From contig CAMLFP010000384.1 of the NCBI GenBank assembly GCA_946479335.1, positions 1 to 5,313 on the forward strand: a DNA stretch of 5,313 bases, in the 5' to 3' direction. Shown one piece after another: positions 1 through 5,302 of this stretch (positions within the stretch are counted from its first letter, which is position 1; each line of letters begins with the position of its first letter). Source of the DNA: an uncultured Archangium sp. GTDB lineage: Bacteria > Myxococcota > Myxococcia > Myxococcales > Myxococcaceae. A program made the position numbers and the translations under genes. The notes below the pieces were generated by a model that saw nothing but the letters and a program-made list of their open reading frames with translations, was not told the origin of the DNA and searched no databases.

Positions 1-8
1 CCGGTCAC
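1..8 (-). other. Possible start of a further gene overlapping the end of lpxA
   Basis: Read on the minus strand, a GTG at 8-6 overlaps the lpxA stop codon TGA at 7-5, forming a GTGA junction like two of the three other junctions in this operon. Only three bases plus two of the next codon are inside the window, so no protein can be read. There is no clear Shine-Dalgarno sequence just upstream. In related operons lpxA is often followed by another lipid A or sugar-nucleotide gene such as lpxB or lpxI, but nothing here identifies which, if any. Confidence 0.25.
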
Positions 9-778
9 CGCGTCACGCCGCGCTTGCTGGAGGTGATGAAGTTCAGGAGGTCTTCAATCTCCTGGTGCCCGGCCATCTGCGTCTGCAGCTGCGCGACCGC
101 GTCTTTGAGCAATTGCTTCTGGCGGAAGAGCGCGCGGTACGCGTCCTTCACACGGCCCACCTGCTCGTCGGTGAAGCCGCGCCGCTTGAGGCCGACCTCG
201 TTGATGCCCGAGAGCTCCGCGCGGTCGCCCTGCGCCATGCAATAGGGCGGCACGTCCATCACCACGATGGTGCCGCCCGCGAGGAACGACGAGTCACCCA
301 GCCGCGTGAACTGGTGCACCGCCGAGAGCCCGCCGAGCGTCACGAAGCTGCCGACCTCCACGTGGCCCGCGAGCGTCGCGCCGTTGGCGAAGACGTTGTT
401 GTCGCCGACCTGACAGTCGTGCGCCACGTGCGAGTACGCCATGAACAGGTTGCGAGAGCCGATGCGCGTGACGCCGCCGCCGCCGACCGTGCCGGTGTGC
501 AGCGTCGCAAATTCACGAATCTGATTCTCATCTCCGAGAATCAGCTCGGTGGGTTCGCCGCGGTACTTCAGGTCTTGCGGAGGCGCGCCGACCGACGCGT
601 GGTGGAAGATCTTGTTCCGCGCGCCGATGGTGGTGACGCCGTCGATGACGGTGTGCGGGCCCACCGTGGTCTCGGGGCCGATCTTCACGCGCGGGCCGAT
701 GACCACGTAGGGCCCAATCTCCGCGCTCGCGTCAATCTGCGCGCCGGGCGCCACGATGGCCGTGGGGTGGATGCTCAC
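5..778 (-). CDS. lpxA: UDP-N-acetylglucosamine O-acyltransferase LpxA
   Basis: LpxA performs the first step of lipid A synthesis in the cytoplasm, moving a 3-hydroxyacyl chain from acyl carrier protein to the 3-OH of UDP-GlcNAc. The 257-residue product has the usual family length (E. coli 262). Residues about 1-185 are hexapeptide repeats that form a left-handed beta helix, and about 190-257 form a helical tail beginning with the typical GLKRRGF (196-202). The catalytic His is His120 in the motif HVAHDC (117-122), equivalent to E. coli His125. His155-Gln156 in AVHQF and DVPPY (175-179) are also conserved. Gly168 aligns by eye with E. coli Gly173, the acyl-length ruler. The start is GTG at 778-776, overlapping the fabZ stop by 4 bp (GTGA), with GGAGG at 790-786 and a 7-nt spacer. 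It is the last complete gene of the skp-lpxD-fabZ-lpxA unit. Confidence 0.97.
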   Translation of the reverse strand: MSIHPTAIVAPGAQIDASAEIGPYVVIGPRVKIGPETTVGPHTVIDGVTTIGARNKIFHHASVGAPPQDLKYRGEPTELILGDENQIREFATLHTGTVGGGGVTRIGSRNLFMAYSHVAHDCQVGDNNVFANGATLAGHVEVGSFVTLGGLSAVHQFTRLGDSSFLAGGTIVVMDVPPYCMAQGDRAELSGINEVGLKRRGFTDEQVGRVKDAYRALFRQKQLLKDAVAQLQTQMAGHQEIEDLLNFITSSKRGVTR

Positions 779-1236
779 GGCGTGGCCTCCGCCTTCACGT
801 CGGCCTTCTTCACCGCGGTCGCGAGGAAGTCGGCTTCACACACCACCGCGCCGTCGACCGTCGCCACGCCGCGCAGCTTCCAGATGGCGCCCTTGGCCTT
901 GATGGTCTCCGCGGTCAGCACCAGCTTGTCGCCGGGCACCACGGGCTTGCGAAACTTGGCGTTATCGATGGCCATCAAGAAGATGACCAGTTCTTCGGGG
1001 TTCAACGTCGAGCTCTTGTACGCGAGCAGCGCGCCGGCCTGCGCCAGCGCCTCGAGCTGCAGCACGCCGGGCATCACCGGCTGCCCGGGGAAGTGCCCGT
1101 TGAAGAACTCCTCGTTGATGGTGACGTTCTTGTAGGCGACCAGCTTCTTGCCGGCCTCCAGCTCCGTCACGCGATCGACGAGGAGGAACGGGTAGCGGTG
1201 CGCCAGCACCTTCTGGATCTCTTTGATGTCCATCAT
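775..1236 (-). CDS. fabZ: 3-hydroxyacyl-[acyl-carrier-protein] dehydratase FabZ
   Basis: FabZ removes water from (3R)-hydroxyacyl-ACP to give trans-2-enoyl-ACP in type II fatty acid synthesis. It competes with LpxA and LpxD for hydroxyacyl-ACP and so helps balance phospholipid against lipid A. The 153-residue protein is a single hotdog-fold domain of normal size. HRYPFLLVDRV (13-23) and NGHFPGQPVMPGVLQLEA (46-63) are family signatures. The catalytic pair is His48 and Glu62. Two ATG codons lie in tandem at the start. The first (1236-1234) is preferred because AAGGAG at 1250-1245 is 8 nt away and because it forms an ATGA overlap with the lpxD stop. The 3' end overlaps lpxA by 4 bp. The position between lpxD and lpxA is typical of this gene. 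Confidence 0.97.
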   Translation of the reverse strand: MMDIKEIQKVLAHRYPFLLVDRVTELEAGKKLVAYKNVTINEEFFNGHFPGQPVMPGVLQLEALAQAGALLAYKSSTLNPEELVIFLMAIDNAKFRKPVVPGDKLVLTAETIKAKGAIWKLRGVATVDGAVVCEADFLATAVKKADVKAEATP

Positions 1237-2270
1237 GGAGTCTTCTCCTTCTCGAGCGCGTCGAGGCGCTTCTGCAGCGCGTGCAGTTGTCTCTGGAGCT
1301 CCGGCAACTTCCGCTGCACCGCCGCCATGCGGAAGAACTCGCCCTTGGGGATCGCCGGCGCGCCCAGCAGCACCGCGCCGTCGTCGACGTCGCTGATGAC
1401 GCCGGCCTGCGCGCCGATCTGCGCGAGGTCACCGATGCGCAGGTGCCCGGCGACGCCGACCTGCCCCGCCAGCACCACGCCCTGCCCGAGCTCCGTGCTG
1501 CCCGACAACCCGACCTGCGCGCAGAGGATCGACAGCGGGCCGATGGTGGAGTTGTGGCCGACCTGCACCAGGTTGTCGATCTTCGTGCCGCGACCGACGA
1601 CCGTCTCACCGGTGGTGGCGCGATCGACGCAGCTGCACGCGCCCACCTCCACGTCGTCTTCGAGGCGCGCGATGCCCGCCTGCGGAATCTTCACGTGCGC
1701 CGGCACCGAGAGATCCAACGCGAAGCCGAAGCCGTCGGCGCCGATGACCGCGCCGGGGTGCAACAGACAGCGCGCGCCGACCACGCAGCCGTCCATCACC
1801 GCGACGTTGGCCGACAGCACCGTGCCCGCGCCGATGCGCGCGTTCTCACCGACGTACACGCCGGGGAACAACACGGCGCCCTCGCCCACTTCGGCGCCCG
1901 CGCTCACCGTGGCGAAGTCCATCACGGTCGCGTTCGCGTGCACCTTCGCGGTCGCATGCACGTTGGCGCGCGGCGCGATGCCCGGCGCGTAGCGCTTCGG
2001 AGGGTGAAAGGCCTGGCCCGCCTTCGCGAACGCGAGGTGCGGGTTGGAGACGACGATGTACGTGCGCTGCCCGCGCTCGGGCGCGCCGTCACCGACGAAC
2101 ACCACGCCGGCCTTCGTCGCCGCGAGCTGCGCTTTGTATTTCTTGTTCCCGTAGAACGACGCGTGGCTCGCGGTGGCGGCTTCAAGACCCGCGACGCCGG
2201 TCACCTCCCGCGCGCCGTCACCTTCGAGGCGCCCGCCCACCAACTCCGCGAGCTGCGCCGCGGTCTTCAC
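1233..2270 (-). CDS. lpxD: UDP-3-O-(3-hydroxyacyl)glucosamine N-acyltransferase LpxD
   Basis: LpxD carries out the third step of lipid A synthesis, adding a second 3-hydroxyacyl chain from ACP to the 2-amino group of UDP-3-O-acyl-glucosamine. The open frame runs much further upstream, but the start is placed at GTG 2270-2268. From there the product is 345 residues (E. coli 341), begins with the normal N-terminal uridine-binding domain (about 1-100), and forms a GTGA overlap with the skp stop. The Shine-Dalgarno is weak, which fits translational coupling. Residues about 100-310 are hexapeptide repeats, with IGADGFGFA at 176-184 and the catalytic His239 in NLVQVGHN (233-240), the same number as in E. 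coli. Residues about 315-345 are a charged, leucine-rich helix, probably for trimer packing or ACP contact. fabZ follows with an ATGA overlap. Confidence 0.97.
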   Translation of the reverse strand: MKTAAQLAELVGGRLEGDGAREVTGVAGLEAATASHASFYGNKKYKAQLAATKAGVVFVGDGAPERGQRTYIVVSNPHLAFAKAGQAFHPPKRYAPGIAPRANVHATAKVHANATVMDFATVSAGAEVGEGAVLFPGVYVGENARIGAGTVLSANVAVMDGCVVGARCLLHPGAVIGADGFGFALDLSVPAHVKIPQAGIARLEDDVEVGACSCVDRATTGETVVGRGTKIDNLVQVGHNSTIGPLSILCAQVGLSGSTELGQGVVLAGQVGVAGHLRIGDLAQIGAQAGVISDVDDGAVLLGAPAIPKGEFFRMAAVQRKLPELQRQLHALQKRLDALEKEKTP

Positions 2271-2818
2271 TTCGTGCCCGCGTCGGCGGAGTGCGCCGGC
2301 AGCTTCACGCCCTTCACCGGGTACTTGTCGTTGTACGTGCGCACCAGCTCGTTGGTGAGGTCCATGCTGGGGAGCGCGTACACGAGGCCGGAGTCGCTCT
2401 TCTCGAGCACCACCGAGAGCCCGTCGCGCTGCGCGATGGCGGCGACGATGGGGTCCATCTTGTCGAAGATCTTCTTGAGCTCGATGCGCTCCTTCTCGAC
2501 GAGTTCGATCTGCAGCTTCTGGCCCTTCTCGGAGAGCGCCATCACCCGCTGCTGCAGCTCCTTCATCTTGGCGGTGCGCACCTCTTCGCTCATCGCCGAC
2601 GACTGGCGGTCGAGCACCATCGAGTCTTCGCGCAGCTTGCGCTGTTCCTTGTCGACCTCGGCCTTCTTGCTCTCGACCTCGGCCTTGAGCTTGTTCTTCG
2701 CGACGATGCCCTCGGCCACCTCGGAGATGGCGCGCTGGAGATCGACGTAGCCCAGCTTCAGCTCCGCGAACGCCGACGACGCCGAGAGCAGGACAGTCAG
2801 AATTACGAGCTTCCGCAT
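2267..2818 (-). CDS. skp: Skp/OmpH-family periplasmic chaperone for outer-membrane proteins
   Basis: Skp is a trimeric periplasmic chaperone that holds unfolded outer-membrane proteins between the Sec translocon and the BAM machine. The 183-residue product starts with a Sec signal peptide: MRK, a hydrophobic stretch to residue 15, and a cleavage site after Ala18 (SAFA). The mature protein opens with LKLGYVDLQRAI (20-31), the family's opening strand. A long charged helical region (about 35-125), rich in Lys, Glu and Leu heptads, would form the tentacle arms. The C-terminal part (about 130-175) completes the body domain. It is slightly longer than E. coli Skp (161 residues including signal). 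The start ATG (2818-2816) is chosen over upstream in-frame codons because of the signal peptide and AAGGGG at 2830-2825 with a 6-nt spacer. It is the first gene of the lipid A unit. bamA, its common upstream partner, is absent and a divergent response regulator stands there instead. Confidence 0.93.
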   Translation of the reverse strand: MRKLVILTVLLSASSAFAELKLGYVDLQRAISEVAEGIVAKNKLKAEVESKKAEVDKEQRKLREDSMVLDRQSSAMSEEVRTAKMKELQQRVMALSEKGQKLQIELVEKERIELKKIFDKMDPIVAAIAQRDGLSVVLEKSDSGLVYALPSMDLTNELVRTYNDKYPVKGVKLPAHSADAGTK

Positions 2819-2864
2819 GGCGAACCCCTTGGAAAAAGCAGGCGCTCCTACTATCAGCACCCGC
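2819..2864. promoter_or_regulatory. Compact divergent intergenic region between skp and the response regulator gene
   Basis: This 46-bp gap separates the skp start (leftward) from the preferred start of the response regulator (rightward). It is richer in A/T than its surroundings, especially 2829-2857. Read in the regulator's frame, most codons from 2832 to 2852 end in A or T, unlike the flanking genes, which supports a noncoding role. It contains the skp ribosome binding site (AAGGGG, 2830-2825). A weak leftward -10-like GATAGT lies at 2855-2850 and would give a skp leader of about 25 nt, but no good -35 is seen. Any promoter elements further upstream of either gene would have to lie within the other gene. 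Confidence 0.45.
2829..2857 (+). promoter_or_regulatory. Candidate promoter for the response regulator operon
   Basis: TTGGAA (2829-2834) and TATCAG (2852-2857) each match 4 of 6 bases of the sigma-70 -35 and -10 consensus, with an ideal 17-bp spacer. Transcription would begin near 2864, at or next to the GTG start, giving a leaderless message. That would explain why no Shine-Dalgarno is visible before that start. The match is modest and promoter consensus in high-GC delta-type bacteria is loose, so this is a suggestion only. Confidence 0.25.
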
Positions 2865-3245
2865 GTGGAAAAGCGCCGAATCCTCCTCATCGACGACAGC
2901 GAGATCACGCTGCAGATGGAGAAAGCCGTACTCGAAGAGCGTGGCTATGACGTTCGCGGAGCCGCGACCTTGATGGAGTTCGAGCGCCTGCTCGCCGACT
3001 TCAAGCCCAACCTGATCCTCACCGACATCCACATGCCGGAGGCGACCGGGGCGGACATCTGCCGCACGCTGAAGAACGAGTACAACACGCAAGACATCCC
3101 CATCGTGTTGTTCAGCTCGCTCAACGACGCGGAGCTCGAGAAGCTGGCCGGCCAGGTCGGCGCCGATGGCTTCCTCTCGAAGTCGCACGGGCTGGAGGCC
3201 CTCGGTGAGAAGGTCGACGAGCTGGTCGAGAGCATCATCTGGTAG
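2865..3245 (+). CDS. Single-domain response regulator (CheY-like receiver)
   Basis: This is a stand-alone receiver domain of 126 residues with no output domain. It would act as a phospho-relay or protein-binding switch in the cytoplasm, controlled by an unseen histidine kinase. All receiver landmarks are present: the acidic pair Asp10-Asp11 in LLIDDSE, the phosphoacceptor Asp54 in LILTDIHMPE (50-59), the switch Ser84 in VLFSS, and the conserved Lys106 in FLSKS. The preferred start is GTG 2865. An in-frame ATG at 2817 would add 16 residues, but it shares two bases with the divergent skp ATG, and the added stretch has noncoding-like third positions. Neither start has a convincing Shine-Dalgarno (only GAG at 2807-2809 before the ATG). 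Its last 41 bp overlap the lipoprotein cytochrome gene, so the two are probably co-expressed. The signal it handles cannot be told from sequence. Confidence 0.93.
   Translation: MEKRRILLIDDSEITLQMEKAVLEERGYDVRGAATLMEFERLLADFKPNLILTDIHMPEATGADICRTLKNEYNTQDIPIVLFSSLNDAELEKLAGQVGADGFLSKSHGLEALGEKVDELVESIIW
3194..3198 (+). promoter_or_regulatory. Shine-Dalgarno that fixes the start of the cytochrome lipoprotein gene
   Basis: GGAGG lies inside the response regulator coding region, 6 nt before the GTG at 3205. It is the strongest ribosome binding site in the plus-strand operon. Its spacing selects the GTG that yields a proper lipoprotein signal peptide, rather than the ATG at 3166 or the ATG at 3256. 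Confidence 0.75.
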
Positions 3246-4689
3246 CGCGCTGTTGATGTTGTTGGTGGCCTGCGCCTCGCGAGAGACGCGGCCGCCGCCC
3301 CCGCCTGCCCCTCCGGCGCACGTGACGCTGTTCATCTCGACGGAGGTGAAGGGCTACCTCGCGCCGTGCGGCTGCAGCGAGGCGATGCGCGGCGGGTTGT
3401 CTCGCGCGGCGTTTCAGATCGAGGCCGCGCGCAGAGAAGGCCAGCCCGTGCACTTCCTCGAAGCCGGCGACGGCGTGTTCGGCGCCGCGAACATTCCCGA
3501 AGAAGCGCTCGGCCAGCAGAAGTTGAAAGCCCAGACGCTGGCCACCGCGTGGAAGGCGATGGACCTCGACGTCGCGGCGCCGGGCCCGCTCGACTCCGCG
3601 GTGGGCGCGGAGTTCCTCTCGTCGCTCGCGCTCCCCACGATGAAGGCCGGTGAGACGCGCGTCATCGATGGCATCGGCGTGGTGCGCGCGAATGACGCGG
3701 CGCAGGCCGACGCGCTCGCGGCCACGTTGCACGCGAAGTTCACCGTCGCGCTGGTGGCGCAGCCGTTGTCGGAGTTGCTCCGCGCGCAGCCGAAGCACGC
3801 GCAGCTGGTGGTCTCGACGCACACCGGTGACGCGTTCGCCGCAGAAGAGAGCCGCATCGCCGGCGGCCGCGAGGTGCGCTTCGCGCAGGTGCAGAGCAAG
3901 GGCCGCACGCTGTTGCGCGTCGACGTGTACTCGCACCCTGGCGAGGGCTTCGAGTGGCTGCGCGGGAGCGACGAGCAGGAGCGCGAGCTGGCCGCCCTCG
4001 CGGAGCGCATCGAGACGCTGCGCGCGCAGGTGAACGAGCCGATGTTGAACCCGGAGCTGAAGGCGCTGCGCGCCGCGAAGCTCGCGGAGATCATCGCGCG
4101 CCGTGAAGCGCTGGCCGCCACGCCGCTCCCGGTGCCGGAGAAGATGAGCGCGGCGACGCTGCGGCTGATTCCCCTCGAGTCGTCGCTGCCGAAGGACGCG
4201 ACGGTGGCCGCGCTCGAGAAGAAGTACGACGCCGACGTCGGCGAGCTGAACCTCGCGTGGGCGAAGCAGCACGGCGAGTCGTGCGTCGCGGCCACGAAGG
4301 AGAAGCCGGGCTTCGTGGGCAGCCAGACCTGCATCGCGTGCCACGAAGCGGAGGGGAAGGTGTGGCTCACCACGAAGCACCCGCGCGCGTACGAGGCGCT
4401 CCAGAACGAGGGGAAGCAGTACCACCTCGACTGCGTGGGCTGTCACGTCACGGGCTGGAAGCAGCCGCAGGGCGTGTGCCGCATCGACCAGACCGAGGGC
4501 CGCCGCGAGGTGGGCTGCGAGATGTGCCACGGCGCGGGGAGCCTCCATGCCGCGGGCCCGACGAAGACCAACATCAAGAGCGACGTGACGGCGGCGACCT
4601 GCACCGGCTGCCACGACGCGGAGAACTCGCCGCACTTCGACTTCGACGCGTACGTCGCGAAGATCCTCGGGCCGGGGCACGGCCGCTGA
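3205..4689 (+). CDS. Lipoprotein: degenerate UshA-like phosphoesterase domain fused to a tetrahaem cytochrome domain
   Basis: The 494-residue protein starts at GTG 3205, which has a strong Shine-Dalgarno and gives a lipoprotein signal: MRR, a hydrophobic core, and lipobox LVAC with Cys23. Ala at +2 suggests outer-membrane sorting. A proline-rich tether (30-37) leads to a domain at about 40-250 resembling UshA/5'-nucleotidase-like proteins. Its metal-binding signatures are mostly lost: DxH reads as Glu47-Val-Lys49 and GNHE reads as GPLD (127-130), while Gly88-Asp89 and His206 remain. A Cys55-Gly-Cys57 motif lies beside the first site. Residues about 256-305 look like a coiled coil. The C-terminal part (about 366-494) opens FVGSQTCIACH and has four CXXCH haem sites at 376, 410, 438 and 466, resembling cytochrome c554-type multihaem proteins. 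His392, 407, 448, 477 and 492 are possible distal ligands. It likely transfers electrons or senses redox state at the envelope. The partner and substrate are unknown. Confidence 0.88.
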   Translation: MRRSTSWSRASSGSALLMLLVACASRETRPPPPPAPPAHVTLFISTEVKGYLAPCGCSEAMRGGLSRAAFQIEAARREGQPVHFLEAGDGVFGAANIPEEALGQQKLKAQTLATAWKAMDLDVAAPGPLDSAVGAEFLSSLALPTMKAGETRVIDGIGVVRANDAAQADALAATLHAKFTVALVAQPLSELLRAQPKHAQLVVSTHTGDAFAAEESRIAGGREVRFAQVQSKGRTLLRVDVYSHPGEGFEWLRGSDEQERELAALAERIETLRAQVNEPMLNPELKALRAAKLAEIIARREALAATPLPVPEKMSAATLRLIPLESSLPKDATVAALEKKYDADVGELNLAWAKQHGESCVAATKEKPGFVGSQTCIACHEAEGKVWLTTKHPRAYEALQNEGKQYHLDCVGCHVTGWKQPQGVCRIDQTEGRREVGCEMCHGAGSLHAAGPTKTNIKSDVTAATCTGCHDAENSPHFDFDAYVAKILGPGHGR

Positions 4690-4706
4690 CCCGGAGAACG
4701 GAACGC

Positions 4707-5270
4707 ATGGAATTCGACACGCCAGCGAAGTGGCAAGCGAGCGCGGTGCAGCTCACCGGGCTCTGGAAGCAGGTCGTGAAGCGCGGCCTCGAGGCGAAGG
4801 TGCGCGCGCACCTGTCGGCGGCGACGCAGGCGGCCATCGAGAACCCGTGGTCGACGCGGTGGCACTCCGGCGACGTGTTGTCTGACCTGAGCTGCGGCAT
4901 CGTCGACGAGCTGGGCGCCGAGGGCTTCGCCGACCTCAACTACGACATGACGCGGGAGTCGTTCGGGCCCATCATCCGCCCGCTGATCACCGTCGCGCTG
5001 GCCCTCACCGGCCGCAGCGCGGGCACCGTGTTCGCGCGGGTGCCGTCGGGCGCCAGCTCGGCGCTGCAGAACGTCGACATCTCGTGGAAGGAGACCGGCG
5101 CGCGCACCGGCACGCTGGGCTTCGTGTACCCCACGCCGATCCGCCCGGAGACGGAGTTCGCGTGGCGTGGCGCGCTGCGGGCGCTCTCCGAGCTGGCCGG
5201 CGCGCCCGCGACCGTCGCGAAGGTCGAACTCCGCGACGGCCACGCGCTGTACTTCGACCTCGCGTGGTGA
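4707..5270 (+). CDS. Uncharacterised protein, possibly of the DUF2378/TIGR02265 or V4R-like type
   Basis: I do not firmly recognise this 187-residue protein. It has no signal peptide and one cysteine (Cys63). The first 105 residues look mostly helical, with a mildly hydrophobic stretch at 89-101. Residues about 122-187 look like alternating strands and a helix, ending in LRDGHALYFDLAW (175-187). This helical start and the closing Gly-x-x-x-x-Phe-x-x-x-Trp pattern faintly recall the Myxococcus paralogous family TIGR02265/DUF2378 and the V4R/haem-NO-binding fold, but this is an impression, not a match. The start ATG 4707 has GGAG at 4693-4696 with a 10-nt spacer. It lies 17 bp after the cytochrome gene on the same strand and before a hairpin, so it is probably the last gene of that operon and may work in the cytoplasm with the regulator. 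Confidence 0.8.
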   Translation: MEFDTPAKWQASAVQLTGLWKQVVKRGLEAKVRAHLSAATQAAIENPWSTRWHSGDVLSDLSCGIVDELGAEGFADLNYDMTRESFGPIIRPLITVALALTGRSAGTVFARVPSGASSALQNVDISWKETGARTGTLGFVYPTPIRPETEFAWRGALRALSELAGAPATVAKVELRDGHALYFDLAW

Positions 5271-5279
5271 CGCGCCACA

Positions 5280-5302
5280 CCGGCTCCCAGCGCGGGAGCC
5301 GG
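5280..5302. terminator. Hairpin terminator after the plus-strand operon
   Basis: CCGGCTCCC (5280-5288) and GGGAGCCGG (5294-5302) form a perfect 9-bp GC-rich stem around the 5-nt loop AGCGC. It begins 10 bp after the stop codon of the last gene. No run of T follows up to the window end, so it may be an atypical intrinsic terminator, an mRNA-stabilising 3' hairpin, or a hairpin shared with a convergent gene outside the window. Confidence 0.65.

Noticed and set aside
65..1135. Long plus-strand open frame (356 codons) opposite lpxA and fabZ
   Set aside because: Arg/Ala/Val/His-rich translation without domain features. It is the usual mirror frame of GC-rich genes, and the opposite strand encodes clear LpxA and FabZ.
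1281..2000. Repeated GGC/GCG-rich patterns in lpxD and lpxA suggesting DNA repeats
   Set aside because: They reflect the hexapeptide-repeat protein structure of both enzymes, not a nucleotide repeat array.
1281..2750. Plus-strand open frame (489 codons) opposite lpxD and skp
   Set aside because: Arg- and Ala-rich low-complexity translation and no family motifs. lpxD and skp on the other strand explain the region fully.
2817..2864. ATG 2817 as start of the response regulator
   Set aside because: It shares two bases with the skp start on the other strand, the extra 16 codons have A/T-rich third positions, and the receiver domain is complete from GTG 2865. It cannot be fully excluded.
3166..3258. 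ATG 3166 or ATG 3256 as start of the cytochrome lipoprotein
   Set aside because: From 3166 the signal peptide has an overlong Arg-rich leader. From 3256 only five residues precede the lipobox Cys, too few for a signal. GTG 3205 has a GGAGG at proper spacing and an ideal signal length.
2271..3335. N-terminal extension of the lpxD frame by about 355 codons, to 700 residues
   Set aside because: The extension overlaps skp and the regulator, has low-complexity composition, and LpxD has its normal length from GTG 2270.
3235..4680. Minus-strand open frame (481 codons) opposite the cytochrome gene
   Set aside because: Composition typical of an antisense shadow. The plus strand carries four CXXCH sites and a lipoprotein signal.
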